DNA of 64,000 nt from Diplosphaera chodatii (GCA_032358165.1 JAALGY010000021.1:1674001-1738000), one strand, 5' to 3'; positions 52,152 through 63,659 are shown, counted from the stretch's first letter. Notes: generated by a model from the sequence alone, not told the origin. Translations and numbers: made by a program.

Positions 52152-52333
52152 GTAGCTCACACAGAGCACGCCAATGACTCCCACGTGTTCAAACGTCGTC
52201 CCGAAATGAAGCCAAGTAGCTCACACAGAGCACAACTGTGACCCCCAAATCGTCAAGCTCACACAGAGCACGTCAAGCTCACACAGAGCACGTCCAGCTC
52301 ACACAGAGCACGTTCAGCTCACACAGAGCACGT
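52152..52333. repeat. Six-copy 16-bp motif array in internal segment 2
   Basis: The same array as at 50302-50483, shifted by 1850 bp. Confidence 0.85.
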
Positions 52334-52537
52334 TTATGTCCCCACGTTTGTGACTCCCACGGGCTCTAGCAACTAGGCCGACATCGCTGCTGCCACTACG
52401 CTGGCCGCTGCCACCACCACGCTGGCCGCTGCCCCTTCCACGCTGGCCGCTGTCGCCCCCACGCTAGCGGGTACTGGTACCCTTGATGGTACAGTGCACG
52501 CCCGTACCGCTGTCCGACTGCACTGTAGGCCGCCACG

Positions 52538-52825
52538 TCAACACGCCCTGCCTCCGGAGCTGTTGCCGCCCGCTGCTCCACCGCCAGCACGATCTCTCAG
52601 CGGTGTGATGGCCACCGTCCACGCCGAACGCTCCACGTCCTTCGTCCTCCGATCGCCCGCCGCGACCTTGGCTGTCAGTGTCGCCGGACCTTCCGGGAAC
52701 ATCACTGAAGCCAACTCCTTCTCGACAAACTGCGCGCCAATGAGACTGGACCACATGTCCCAGCTCTCAATGTCAAGCTGAACATCTTTCAACTTGCCGC
52801 AGGACTCTCCGTCAACGCCGCCCAT
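52538..52825 (-). CDS. Short ORF of the LTR element, possible Gag remnant
   Basis: First ATG-started frame after the primer-binding site, about 80 nt inside it, 95 residues. It contains LDIESWDMWSSLIGAQFVEK, with Trp spacing loosely like the start of copia-type Gag, then low-complexity Gly/Arg sequence. The match is weak, and no zinc knuckle is seen. Repeated identically at 50688-50975. Confidence 0.3.
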   Translation of the reverse strand: MGGVDGESCGKLKDVQLDIESWDMWSSLIGAQFVEKELASVMFPEGPATLTAKVAAGDRRTKDVERSAWTVAITPLRDRAGGGAAGGNSSGGRAC

Positions 52826-52890
52826 ACTTGCACCCCGTCAGACAATGCTGCAACCGCAATGCAGATCGTCTCAATGCTCACACCGTGTGT

Positions 52891-52904
52891 GTGGGCCCAT
52901 AACC
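52891..52904 (-). other. Putative primer-binding site, initiator tRNA-Met anticodon arm
   Basis: Immediately inside the element-sense 5' LTR. The plus strand here reads GTGGGCCCATAACC, the sequence of the anticodon arm of eukaryotic initiator tRNA-Met, so the element RNA (minus) would pair with it. The same site occurs at 51041-51054. Some copia-type elements prime from a tRNA-Met half molecule in this way. The tRNA of this species was not available to compare. Confidence 0.65.
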
Positions 52905-53216
52905 TGTTGGAGTTGGGGCGTGCAAGGTGCAGACCGCGTCATTGGTTACACACTGGGAACGGAAGAGTGGCTAGCCAAACGCTGCTCAACTGCAGAACAG
53001 TGAGTGCTAAACCCTACTGGTACGATTACTTTGACTCCCGAGTCAGAGTAACTATCCTGCTTCCACCTAAGAGCAGGTGTCAACTCGCAGCACGACCACA
53101 ACCAACCAACATGTGATTCCAACTCAGCATCAACATAACCGAAGACTACTGCGAACTGTTGCAAGCTTAACTACTAGACTGGACCTGCTGACGACTGCAC
53201 CAGTCTCAGTCCAACA
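52905..53216 (-). repeat. LTR, copy 3 (5' LTR in element sense)
   Basis: Same 312-bp sequence with one noticed change, G at 52981 where copies 1 and 2 have A. Directly followed by the ATAGG target duplication. Confidence 0.9.
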
Positions 53217-53626
53217 ATAGGTCATCGGAGCCGCGTCTGCCGGTAACAACTGACAAAACGCGCTACTGCTAGGCAATTGGGACCGCTATCTGCGAGGTCA
53301 AATGCCCGCTCGCATGCTCTGTGGTGATTTCAGGTCTCAGACACGGCAGACGCACTGCAGCTGGCACAATCTCAGTCGGCTTGACGGGTGCACGCAACCC
53401 GCCTCGCCTGCAACGCCCGTTTCGGGTGCTGCAAGTCAAGCAGACGGCGCGTGTGCGGATCATGCACGACACAGGGCATGAAAATGGGCCACAGAGCAGC
53501 TCGGCGGCCGTATCGTGCGGGCACTGCGCTGACTAGGCTGTGGGCACAGCGCACCTGTCGGCAGCCCGCGGCCGACGAGTGGTGCACGTCCGACAGAGAG
53601 CCGCACCGGGAGTCGAAGAGTATCTG

Positions 53627-53634
53627 TATTTATA
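53627..53634 (-). promoter_or_regulatory. TATA-box candidate on minus strand
   Basis: TATAAATA on the minus strand, 410 bp upstream of the LTR element and in the right orientation to be the promoter of the Cys-rich gene of which one exon remains at 48949-49046. Confidence 0.35.
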
Positions 53635-53969
53635 GAAGAGTGGAGTGCTGTGAGAAATGGGTCGAGCCGGGGCGTGGGGTTTTTGAGCAATGCGCCAGCA
53701 GGCTGAGCCTGGCGCAGAGTCGCCCTAGCTGGCATGATGCGATGGATCACAAGCCTGCCGAGAGGGCTCGCCCCAATCGGTTGGATTTACATTTTGAGCG
53801 GAACCTCCAATTGGGGGATGTGGTGGTCGCTGACCACAGCTTCCGAAGGCTCACGCTCAGCTGGCGCCGCTTGCAGGTGAAGGCTTGCAGGTGAAGCCTG
53901 GAGCGGATCAAGCCATCAGTAGTTGCTGCAACGCGGTGCCAACACTCCAGCGTTGCCACACTTGCATCG

Positions 53970-53982
53970 TTACAGGGTTACA
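53970..53982 (-). terminator. Tandem TGTAA polyadenylation signals of RRP6
   Basis: Two TTACA on the plus strand (53970-53974 and 53978-53982), 30 to 42 nt beyond the RRP6 stop codon on the minus strand. Confidence 0.6.
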
Positions 53983-54011
53983 CCCTAGAAGCTGCCGGCA
54001 ACACCGGTGGC

Positions 54012-57000
54012 TCAGGACCCAAACGTCATCTGCTTGTTGCCGGAGCGCGGCGCGACCCCTGACCGCTTCCCACCCTTCAGCAGCCCGGTCTCCGCCATGC
54101 CGTAAGGTCCCTTGACGGCCTGCCCGGCTGTGGCGGCGGGGACCGGCGGCGGCACCGCTCGGAAGTCCTCTGCCCTGGCGGCACCCCTGCCGCGCCCGCG
54201 GCCGCCCCTGCCGCCGCCCCTTCCGCCCCTGCCGCCTGCCCGGCCTGCAACGACGACCGGCAGCAGGTCAGCCCTGGTGATTGTTCCGGATGTAGCCATC
54301 GGAGCTAAGCTTCAGGAACCAGCTGCAGCTGATGGCTTTTGCAGCAGCCAGCTGTGTCAGCGCAGGCTCCACATGAGGCTGCTGCAGCTGCTAGCTATGC
54401 GGCGCAGGATCCCCACGACATCGTCAGATCTGCAGCAAGAATGAATGGTGCACCTGCTGACATGCGCAAGTCAAGGCCGGGTGCGCCTGCCCGAGCCGCT
54501 TCCACGTCTTCCACTGCTGCCACCCCGGGCTGCGGCTTTGCTGCATGCCCCGCTGACTGCTGTCTCACATCTGCGGCGCCGCGTGACTTCCTGCTGCCAG
54601 GCACGCGGCCCTTCTGCTGCTTCCGCTTCGGCGGTGCTGCAGCCGCATCCTCGGAGTCGCTGTCGAGGCCGACGCGGCGGTATGTGGCCTGCAGGGCGTC
54701 ACCGCTGCTTCCTGCTGCCGCAAGATCTGCCTGCGCCGCCTGCTGCTCTGCCTGCGCATCGGCGCACAGCCTCGTCCAGCGGACTTCAATGGACTCAGCA
54801 GGGGCCTGCAGGACGTCAAATATCAGCTGATGCTGCCCGAAACTGTCCTGCCGTTCATTTCGACACCGTGGCCGTTGTAAATGACTGCAGCTAATCGGCA
54901 GGCTGCAGCACCCGAACAAAGCAATGCAGCAGCGCTGAGCACAGGGAGTGGGGAGAACGGGGAGTGCGAGGCGACACACGGGCGCAAGATGACATTTCCA
55001 TCACCTTGCGGTGCCGCTTCTTGCCCTTCTTCGGCCCCCTGCTGCTGAGCGGCGCAAAGTCCTCCGACAGCTGCGACAGGTCCAGGTAGTTGGGGCTCGC
55101 CGCCAGAAAGTCGGTCCACCGCCCTTTTGGAGCTGCTTCCTGGCTCCCTGCCGCTTCCGCAGCGGCCGCGGGCTGGGCTGCCGCATCGGCATCGGGCATC
55201 GCGTCCACGAAGGCGCGGATGTCCGCCCCAGATGTGCGCTGCGGTGCCGCTGCCGCTGCGGCGGCAGCGCCTGCCGGCTGAGCGCCATTGCCGTCGCCGC
55301 CGCCGTCTGGGCCATCTGCACATGCACGGGAGGGGAGCACAGCGAGTCGGGTGAGTGCAAACAACAGCAGGTTCATCACCTGTCGACTGACAGTGCAGCG
55401 CGAAGCGCAGCTCAAAGCGTGGCCATTCATTAGGAGGGGTTTGGCGTTTGCTGCTTCACGATATGGACACAATTCAACTTGCCACCCAGTGGACTTTGTG
55501 GCAGGGGCACGGCAGCCGATCTCCTGTCGTTACATGTTCGAGGCACACCCTGAAACTGGGCAGCAGCAGGGTCCGCCGTGCGTGCAAAGGGCAGCCGGAA
55601 GGTGGACCGCAGCCGCTGCACCGCATCCTCCGGAGATCGGCCCGGCGACGGCGCGGCCGCAGCATGCTGCGCCGGCGCCCCTGCACCCGGGACAGCTGCT
55701 GTTGCGCCGTCTGGTGGCCCTGCAGGCGCTGGGCTGTGCGGCCACCCTGCAGCGCCGCCGAGCAGCGCGCTGCCGCTGCTGTGCGAGATGGACTGCACCG
55801 CTCGCGGCCTCAGCCGACCGCCCGCTGCCCCTGCCTGCTGCAGCAGCGCCGGGCCGCCGGCCGCAGCTATGGGCGCGACCCGGCGTGCCTGCAGCCGCGG
55901 CTGCTGCGATGGCCCTGCGCCCGAAGCATGGTCGGCTGCCATGGCTGCGCTGGCGACTGGGCTGCTGGCTGCCGTGTGCTGCGGGGTGGGCGCCGTCTGC
56001 CGTGGGGTCCTGACATCAGGCGCCTGCAAGCAATAGACAGCCAATTCCTCAGCCATTGTGCATCCTGCGGGGCATCTGCTGTGCCATGGCAATCGAACTG
56101 GCGGGTCCACTGAACTGGTGGAGCACTGCAGTTATGTCTGCTCGGCAATAACATTGCCACCATTGCAGCCAGGATTCAACGCAGCCACAGTCTGGTTCCC
56201 AGCAGAGGCGACGACCTGCTGCGCCGCCGCGACGACGGCCAGCACCTCCGTAGCCCGCCGCAGCACCACCTTCGAGCCCGCGCCGACCAGCTCCCGCAGC
56301 GCCGGCAGGCTGGCGGGCAGCGCCGTGGCGACCGCCACCAGCGCCCGCCGCGGCAGCACGTAGCCGATGGACTCGTCCTCCTCACGGGCAACCGCGTCCC
56401 GCCACTTGTGCAGCGCTGCAGCAGTCACCAACACATGTAGACAGGAGGGATGCATGATCTGAACCATCTGGGAAGTCATGCCTCCGTGCACTGAGGTGCA
56501 TGCTGATAAGTGCATATGCATCAGCACGGCAGCACCGAGGCACCGCCAGAACGCAGCCGGTGTATGGCAGGCGGATGATCAAAAGTCCGTGGCAACTCCC
56601 AAAGCATGATCGTGTGAGTGCTGCGACATTTTTGACCACATATACACATCTCAAGGAGTATCCGGCGCTGCCAGCTGCTGCAGAATAGCAGTGCCCCAAC
56701 GCAGCGTCACTGCTGCCTTGCAGTCGACATGTGCTTCCAGCCGTGCCCTCCCTCGCTTCAACACAAGCCTCTGATTAACTCCACGCAGCTACAACTAGGA
56801 TGTCCCACCTTCGGTGGCAGCCCGCTGCTGCGACGACGGCGCGCCCTGCTGCGGGTGGATGGTAGCATGCTTGTAGATGTCCGCCAGCCGCGCCTCATCT
56901 ATTGACTCCTTCTCGTACCGCTGTAGGCACAGCTGCCGTGACCGCTCCTGTGCAGCGGTAGCACACCAACGCAGCTTCACATGAGGGGTTGGCACATTTC

Positions 57001-60000
57001 TACGTTCTAACCTTCCATCGCAGCATTTGCAGGTAAAAGGTCCCACAGGACACTACAGTGACCATGAAGACAAGCGTCTTCACTGCAGGTGCTGCCCTGC
57101 TCAGCACTTCTGCAGACATGCCAGCAACCACTAGGACAGAAGCCTGCTGCAATATCTTTCGCAGAGTCAGACACAGGTCTCTCAGCACAGTGCTGCAGCC
57201 CAAGCAGGCAGCAGCAGGGCGCGCACCAGGGCAGCTGCCATTGCGAGGCTTGGGATGGGCGGGTCCCGTTGCAGCGGCGGCGGCAGCAGCGGCGGCTGGG
57301 CGGCCGCCCCATCTGCCGAGGGCGCCCAGGGGTCCAGCGACGCCGGCACAGCATCCCCAGCCTCCACCAGCAGCACCTGCACATGAACAGCCTGTCTCTG
57401 CTGAGATGCCACACTACCCAACCCCGCTGTCAGAGAATGCTGATCACCCCTGTGATGCATCCTTCAGGGTCGTGCTGCCAGGCCCATTGACAAAACAGAC
57501 AAAGCACCCCACTGACGTCACTGGACTTTGGTCAGGGTTGGCAGTGTTGTATCACGTAGAACTGACACTCTTCACTAAGGTCTGCTTGCTTCCGTGCCTC
57601 ACATCACTGCCTCTGTAAGCTTGGACTGCCTCTGCATGGTCTGTGGCCATTTGGGGCAAGTGCGCAACCGAACGCAATGGGTTCAAATGCCATTGCATGC
57701 CAGCTGCGGTGAAACCCAAACGGCCGCCTTGCACGTGGACTGATTAGCCAACCATGTCCAATGCCTTTTCTACTGCCGTGCAAGCGCCGCCCTCACATGT
57801 CCATCTTTCTACACCCTCTTGCTCACGCCAGACACACCTTCAGCCGGTCGGCGATGTACAGCAGGTGGTGGGTGTCCTCCCTCGCGTACGCCAGCAGCGC
57901 CGGGTCCAGGGGGCGCACCCGCCAGTCCGCCAGCTGGTGCGCCTTGTTCACCTGCGCAAAGAGGGACAGGCAACTGGATGCTGCTGAGAGTGGCCTGATA
58001 CTTTCCAGTTGCGCATCTCTAGGCCAGCCAGACATGTCCAAATGCCATGTGCTGAGGTGTCTGATGCTCTTCACTTGCAGCTAGTTGCTGCAGCAGGTGA
58101 CAAGATCACTGGTGATCAAGGCAACAGCAGCGCAAACGAAGCATGTAGCCCTCAGCAAGGAGCATCTTCAGGGTACAGAGCCTGGGTCACCTGAACGCCG
58201 CAGAAGTGCTGCAGCAGGTACTTGAGGCCCAGGCCGGGGAGCTGCAGCACGCGCGCCGCCTGCCCCGTGTCGAACATGTTGACGATGTAGATGCCGAAGT
58301 CGCGCTGCAGCCACCTGCACACAGCGACAGCGCGCTCAGCACTGCTGCTGCATCGGTGTGGTGTGGGGGGCGCCAGTGGCAAATACTGCTCACTGAAGCC
58401 GAAGTGAAGTCAAGTGTGTGCAGCAAGGATGACACCCGATTGTGTACTGCGATGAAATCGGAAGCGCACAGTATGTCGTGGTCTGCACCGTGTAGCACTT
58501 TCACTGTGCCAGGATCTGCGAACATGGGGCCTAGTGCTGCACCTATACGAAGCAGCAAAACCAAGTCACTGCTAAGACCATTGAGTTGGTGACATAGATA
58601 CGGCCAGTGAAGCGCCAGGGTGTTCACACTTACTGAGCAGCGGCCTGCTGGTGATCGGCCAACAAATGGAGTAACTTGCAAGACTGAGGCAGCTGTTTAG
58701 CCCAGTCGTACGTGCGCAAACAAAGTGCTGAGCACACAATGTGACACACTTGTACTGCGCATGTATGCAAGGCTGTAGACGGTTGCCAACCATCAAGATC
58801 GTACCCATCTGTGCCCGCAGCGCCAGTGCGTCTATCACGATGTCCTCGTCGCGCGTCGACAGCTGCATCAGGCACACAAAGCCCTGCAGATACCATAGCG
58901 GGTGTCGGGTGCTGGCACCATCTTGGCCGTTACTGACTGGATCAGGTGCAGTGGGCTAGGGCACCCAATGGATAGCTCAATGCAACACCGACCAGCTGCC
59001 AGCAGGATTTCTTCTCGATACAAATCAACTGGAGGTGCTCAAATGAGCGACCTGGTAGGATCTGAAGCTGTGGGCCTCCAGGTCCACCGCGACTTCACGC
59101 GCCGAGGCCAGGCGGGCTGCCACACCCTGTAGCGCGGCTGGCGTGTCCACATAGCTGAAGGGCGTTGCCTCCAGGCTCTGCAGTGCACCAAGAGTGACTA
59201 CAGGGTGCATCGCTGCAGCTGCCAGTGGCGTGAGGACCCAAACAGTATTAATAGTTGTGCAGCATATGCTTCTGCAAACTGCCAAAGATCTGAGTACCGT
59301 AGGATGGGTACCGTGTCATGGAGGCTGCACCTGTGGCAGCTGCAGCTGTGTTGCTTCCAGCTGCCAGCTGGGATACACAAGCGCATCCAGCTGGGCTTGC
59401 AGGGGGTGCGGGTAGCCGCCCCTGTCGACTGTTGCGCCAGCGGCATCATGCGCCGGCGGCTGGCACATGGATGCAGGAAGTGGGCGGCCGCTCCAGGGTG
59501 GGACAGCGGGCTGTGGGATGAACGGCGCCTCGCTGTTGTCAACCGCGTCATCAAAGCGCTCCTGGGCAAGTGGCACACTTCGAACGTATAAATGACATCA
59601 CTGCATGAAGCAGCGACAACTGGCTGCTGGGCACAGCAACAGGCGTAGTCCTCACTGGCATGGCAGGAACAGTCAGGGCAATTGCGGTAACGTGCTTTCT
59701 CGCTGCATGTTTGCTGCACTAACGATGCTGCTGCGTTGGATGCTGTGGGTGCTACCTGCGGCTTGGGGATGTCGGCCACGCTGGCTGCGAAGCGGCCGTG
59801 GGCCCCCGCCGCCGCCTGCGCCGCCGCTGCACTTGTCACCGCCGTGCCAACGGGCACGGCCGCAGAAGCCTGCAGCATGTATGTCCAACACATTTGGTGG
59901 GGTGTGGCACCCAGTTGTGGGGGACACATGTGCCGCAGCGCAATGCCAGCGTGTCTCGTGCCATCCTAGTGCTCCTCTGCGTCTCCATGCATGCAGGCAC

Positions 60001-60824
60001 TGCGCCTGTGGGAGCGCCCTGAACCCTAAACCCCTGCCCTCAAAGGGTACCTGTGCTGAGGCGTCGGCCTGCGGCCGCCGAGCCGCGCGCTGCGCCACGT
60101 CCAATGCGGCGTCGCACCGCTCCAGGGCGTCTTCCATGCGCTCCACCACCCATCGCCGCAAGTCCTCCGCATCTGTGCAATGGCCATAGGGTGTGTATCG
60201 ACATGCTGTTTCCGCTGTAGTTGATCATGCCGACGTGCACAGGGACTGGCCAGCCGCTGTAATGGCAAGGTGTGTGCTACGCTCTCGGCGTGCATGGCTG
60301 CAGCGACATCTGAAAAGAAGATTTGTGCTTCTGACCAGCGTGGTGGTTGTGCTCACCGCCCTCGAGCGCTGCTTCGGCGCTGCCGGCGGCCATCGCGTCG
60401 GCCGGCACCGCAGCAGCAGCAAGGCGCCGCAGCCGACGCCCCGCCTCTGCCACCGGCCCCCTGAACTCCTCTACGGTGTTGCAGTACTGCAGCAGCACAG
60501 CCGAGGCTGACGAGGAGCTGGCATGCGATAGTCAATGCAGATGCACCAGTGTGCCCACATAAGTCGGTGTGGGTTGTGCCTCTGCCCCATGATCGACCCC
60601 ATAGTGCCGTGCATGGCTTGTGCCACAGTATGCGAAACGGCAACACATTGTCCTATACGGGCATGCCATGCAGGCAGGATGCACACATGGAAATCTGCGC
60701 CATCGGGGAAGCTGGTCCGTTCCGCTGCTGCCACAGCGTCCGACAGCCTTGCGCTGGCCTCCTCCATAGCTGCAACTGGTGCCGATGCGCTGCTGAGCTC
60801 CTGACCGTCCTCCGCAGCCAGCAT
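54012..60824 (-). CDS. RRP6: Nuclear exosome 3'-5' exoribonuclease RRP6 / EXOSC10
   Basis: About 17 exons, roughly 1000 residues. The N-terminal PMC2NT domain (binding of the Rrp47/C1D partner) is in exons 60824-60687 ([14 protein letters not shown]..., FPDGADF) and 60486-60357 ([20 protein letters not shown]). Exon 59561-59331 has [20 protein letters not shown]. The DEDD-Y nuclease follows: [13 protein letters not shown] (59177-59052), [79 protein letters not shown] with the YxxxD motif. The HRDC domain is at 56415-56216 ([20 protein letters not shown]). An unusual Pro-rich exon (about 57382 to 57240) sits between nuclease and HRDC. The tail is Ala-rich and ends in an RGG-rich exon (54244-54012) with [10 protein letters not shown] near the stop. 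It degrades and trims rRNA precursors, snoRNAs and aberrant RNAs in the nucleus. Confidence 0.92.
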
Positions 60825-60971
60825 GCTGCGCCAATTGGGGCAATAAGGGTGGTAACCAGGCCTTGGTGCAACCAAAACTCGGTCACTGCATGTGCAGAAC
60901 AACTGCTTCACCTGGCACTGCTCCAGTTGCTGATGGAACGCTAGTGTTGCGGTGTTGCAGCATTCGACAAC
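60825..60971. promoter_or_regulatory. 147-bp bidirectional promoter region, RRP6 / GFA gene
   Basis: The start codons of RRP6 (-) and the GFA-domain gene (+) are only 147 bp apart, so both 5' UTRs and core promoters must fit here or overlap exons. No TATA box was seen. Confidence 0.55.
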
Positions 60972-62794
60972 ATGCAGTTTGCCCTGCCCGTGACTGTGGA
61001 CTGCGTCTGCAGCGCCGTTCGCCTGGAGTGCACAGCGCCACCTTCTCGCATCGTCTTCTGCCACTGCAACGCCTGCCAAAAGACTTCGGGCACGAGCCTC
61101 GAGCACAACGCACGCTTTGAGCCACACGAGGTATGTTACTGGGTTTGCAACACGAACACATGTGCACATTAGGGCACTGCCACATGTGTGCGGCTGCCAT
61201 GTCAGCCTGCACCTGCCTGTTCAACCATGTGCTTTGACATCCAGGTAAACGTTGTGAAGGGCGAAGCAGACCTCCGAAGTATCGACATCCCGGGGTTCCC
61301 AGTCCGGCGCTGGTACTGCCGCATCTGTCAGATCCGTGTGCTGCACGACAGACTGTCTGATGATGGCACGGTCGTACGGAAGGCAAGACTGTTCACCTAC
61401 TGAATATTGCCATTCCACACATAGCCGAACTCGCAAACACTAATCATCGCACCTCTGCAGCTTGTGTGTCAAACGCAAAATGCATGGAGTCAGGTCAGGA
61501 GTTGGCTGATCTGGGCGCCCGCAGTGCAGAGCATCCCGGTGGGTGTGGTGTCCAGCAAAGCCGGGGATCTGGACCCTGCGTGGGCGCCGTCAGCGCACAT
61601 CTTCTACGGCGGACGCACCCGCGACTTTGATGATGCCATACCCAAATGGTGAGGGCACCTGCTGTACGATAGTTACGGGCGGTGAGCATCCATGTGTGGG
61701 CGGCAGGGATGGCCAGCATTGGTCAGTGGTACGGTCGCTTCAGTCTGGTATTGTGTGTTTTGTAGGCAGGGCATGGAAGACGCCTCTGAGGAAGCTTGGA
61801 AGCCAGGGGAAGGCCCTTCGTCAACGCAAGGTTGCCTGCAAGGCCCGCTGAGCAATGTTGTTACCGTGCACCAATAGTGGGGCTGTCCCCTGAGATCGTG
61901 AGTGCCGGATACCATGGCCTTGACCTGCGTCATGCTGAGCAGCTGAGTGTACAGGAAGCTGATGCTGCAGGTGGTGAGGCGAGGCCGCTGCCACTGATCA
62001 CGCCTACGCCACCAATACTTGCATCCTGCCACTGTGGCCAGACGAAGCTGGAAGCGGCAGCGGGCCCGCAGGAGATCTATGCGTGTCACTGTCGCTCCTG
62101 CCAGCAGCTTACTGGCAGCCCCTATGCCTGGAACTGCTTTTTTGAGCCGCACAAGGTGCAGTACTCTGTGGTTGCTGCCGAGTGCATTGTCTGCCCTGAT
62201 GCCCCCTGGTGTACCCAGCACTAACATGCAGCTTTCAGACCGGCAACTCATTTCAGCAAAGGACCGTCTCTGAATGTCATGCGCAGCTGCGGGTAGCGGC
62301 GGGCGAGGCACAGCTGCGCGCCTTCCGCAAGGACGGCTCCCGGCGGGAGACCTTCCGCTGCGGCCGCTGCCTGGACCGCATGGTCCGGCATCTAGAGGAC
62401 GATGACGGCAACCTGCTCCGAAAGGTGGGTGCAGCTGTCAGCCCTGTAGCGATGAGTGGTGACAGCCCTTGACCTCATCGAGATTCCATGGCGCCCACTG
62501 TGCAGCATGCAGTGTCCATTTGCGTGGCATTGTATGTGATAATCCGCAGGTCCGTTCTGGGGACGCTGGTGACGCCCTGTGTTGGGCAGCAAGCAGATTC
62601 AAAGCGTGAACCCCGTTGGCATTGCAATGCGCACCACGATCAGATGCACGACGGTAGTAGGCGCTGCCTGTGCAGGTGCTGCCCATCGGCATGGTGGACA
62701 AGGCGCGTGGCCCGGCAGACCCAGCATGGCAGCCGCGATACCATATCTGGTACGGCCAGAGGGCCTTCAACATGCCTGACGGCCTGCCAAAGTG
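60972..62794 (+). CDS. Protein with two tandem GFA/CENP-V zinc-binding domains
   Basis: Seven exons (60972-61130, 61245-61382, 61530-61648, 61766-61830, 61971-62155, 62287-62424, 62676-62794) join in phase to 307 residues plus a final exon I cannot place. Domain 1 has DCVCSAVRLEC, FCHCNACQKTSG and WYCRICQIRVLH; domain 2 has SCHCGQTKLE, ACHCRSCQQLTG and FRCGRCLDRMVRH. These are the paired Cys ligands of the glutathione-dependent formaldehyde-activating (GFA/CENP-V) fold, which binds two zinc ions. Each domain ends with a similar block, FYGGRTRDFDDAIPKW and WYGQRAFNMPDGLPKW. Most relatives are single-domain. The reaction is uncertain, as most GFA proteins have no proven activity. The intron at 61383 starts with GC. 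The 3' end is unresolved: after the last TG|G a stop could come by 63113. Confidence 0.85.
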
Positions 62795-63306
62795 GTGCGG
62801 CCAAGTGATTGGTGTCCTTGAATGTCTCAACTTTGCAGCAGTGTGTACATTATGCTACAATGCCGTGCTGCTGTGGTCATATCAGGGTGGCAGCTGCAAC
62901 AGCAAGTGTTCTGTGTGCAACGCAGGAGTGAGACGAAGGACAGTTCAGAGATGCTGCATGACTAGGGTGTGGAGCGGCTGGCAGGCGGCATGTTGGCAGC
63001 AGCAACACGATAATGAGCGATACCGTTCTGCACGTGCTGATTGCATGATTGTGGCGATATTGCATCATCCCTGCTGCCTAGCTGATATGGCCAGGTTTGC
63101 CAATGTCACATGACTGCCACCGACCGGACTGTCACACAGGTCTGCAGATTGATCCTTGGACCGTCGACTTGTGTCTCCATACAATCCCCATATGTGCCAG
63201 GTTGACAACCTGCAGGTCCATGCTCATCATAACTCCGACACACTCTATGCCCTGCCCATGTCCTACTCAACTCCCTCCCAGAGCCGTGATATATACTGTA
63301 GTCAGC
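62795..63306. other. Region between GFA gene and last gene
   Basis: Contains the unresolved terminal exon and 3' UTR of the GFA gene and the upstream region of the next plus-strand gene. The plus frame stays open to 63113 but its Cys/Trp-rich content does not look like the family. Confidence 0.35.
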
Positions 63307-63659
63307 ATGGGATCGTGCTGCAGCAGTCCCCTAGCTGCATGCACCTACGATGACAACGAACGTGCAGCAGAGATCCAAGGCAGTGATGCACCTTTCCCTC
63401 GGGAGACCACACCGCCTCGTGTGCCGACAGCAGAAACACATGGCATTGAGCCAGCTGCAACCACTAGTCTTTCGGTAGAGCTGGCACCAGCACCAATGCC
63501 GCCAAATAATCTGGCAACGGATACAACACCGATACCGGTGCCACCGCCTGGGACAGACGGCCTGCCCCCTTTCTGGACCAGGACCGGCGGTTCCAATATC
63601 ACTGATGTTGTTGAAGGCGAAGTCGAGATCTATACCAGGCCACCTGGCAGCTACCAAGG
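63307..63659 (+). CDS. First exon of a putative N-acylated protein, continues past window
   Basis: ATG 63307 opens MGSCCSSPLAACTYDDNERA. A Gly at position 2 followed by Cys-Cys and Ser is the classic signal for N-myristoylation plus palmitoylation, so membrane anchoring is likely if the start is right. The exon continues with Pro/Thr/Ala-rich sequence (TTPIPVPPPGTDGLPPFWTR) to a probable donor near 63659. Later exons are unclear; a hydrophobic frame near 63690-63790 and an acceptor before 63980 may belong to it. I do not recognise the family. Confidence 0.4.

Larger units (their letters stand above)
49205..53216 (-). mobile_element. Non-autonomous LTR retrotransposon, LTR-int-LTR-int-LTR tandem form
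   Basis: Three LTRs of 312 bp (49205-49516, 51055-51366, 52905-53216) alternate with two internal segments of 1538 bp, with an exact 1850-bp period. Each LTR starts TGTTGG and ends CCAACA, the standard TG..CA termini within a 6-bp inverted repeat. The whole array is flanked by ATAGG at 49200-49204 and 53217-53221, a 5-bp target-site duplication, so it was inserted as or became one unit. Minus orientation is supported by the putative primer-binding site next to the LTR and a TGTAA signal within the LTR on that strand. By eye I found only two base differences between copies (49643/51493 and 52981), so it is young. No reverse transcriptase, integrase or RNase H motif is visible. It is a TRIM-like element of the alga. 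Confidence 0.92.
53217..54011. other. Region between LTR element and RRP6 3' end
   Basis: About 0.8 kb without a convincing exon. It holds a minus-strand TATA candidate (TATAAATA at 53627-53634) pointing toward the element and the orphan Cys-rich exon, and RRP6 poly(A) signals near 53970-53982. Confidence 0.45.

Noticed and set aside
57665..57705. tRNA-like GGGTTCAAATGCC on the plus strand
   Set aside because: Only a short inverted repeat around the T-loop-like bases; the closing pair mismatches and the other arms are missing.
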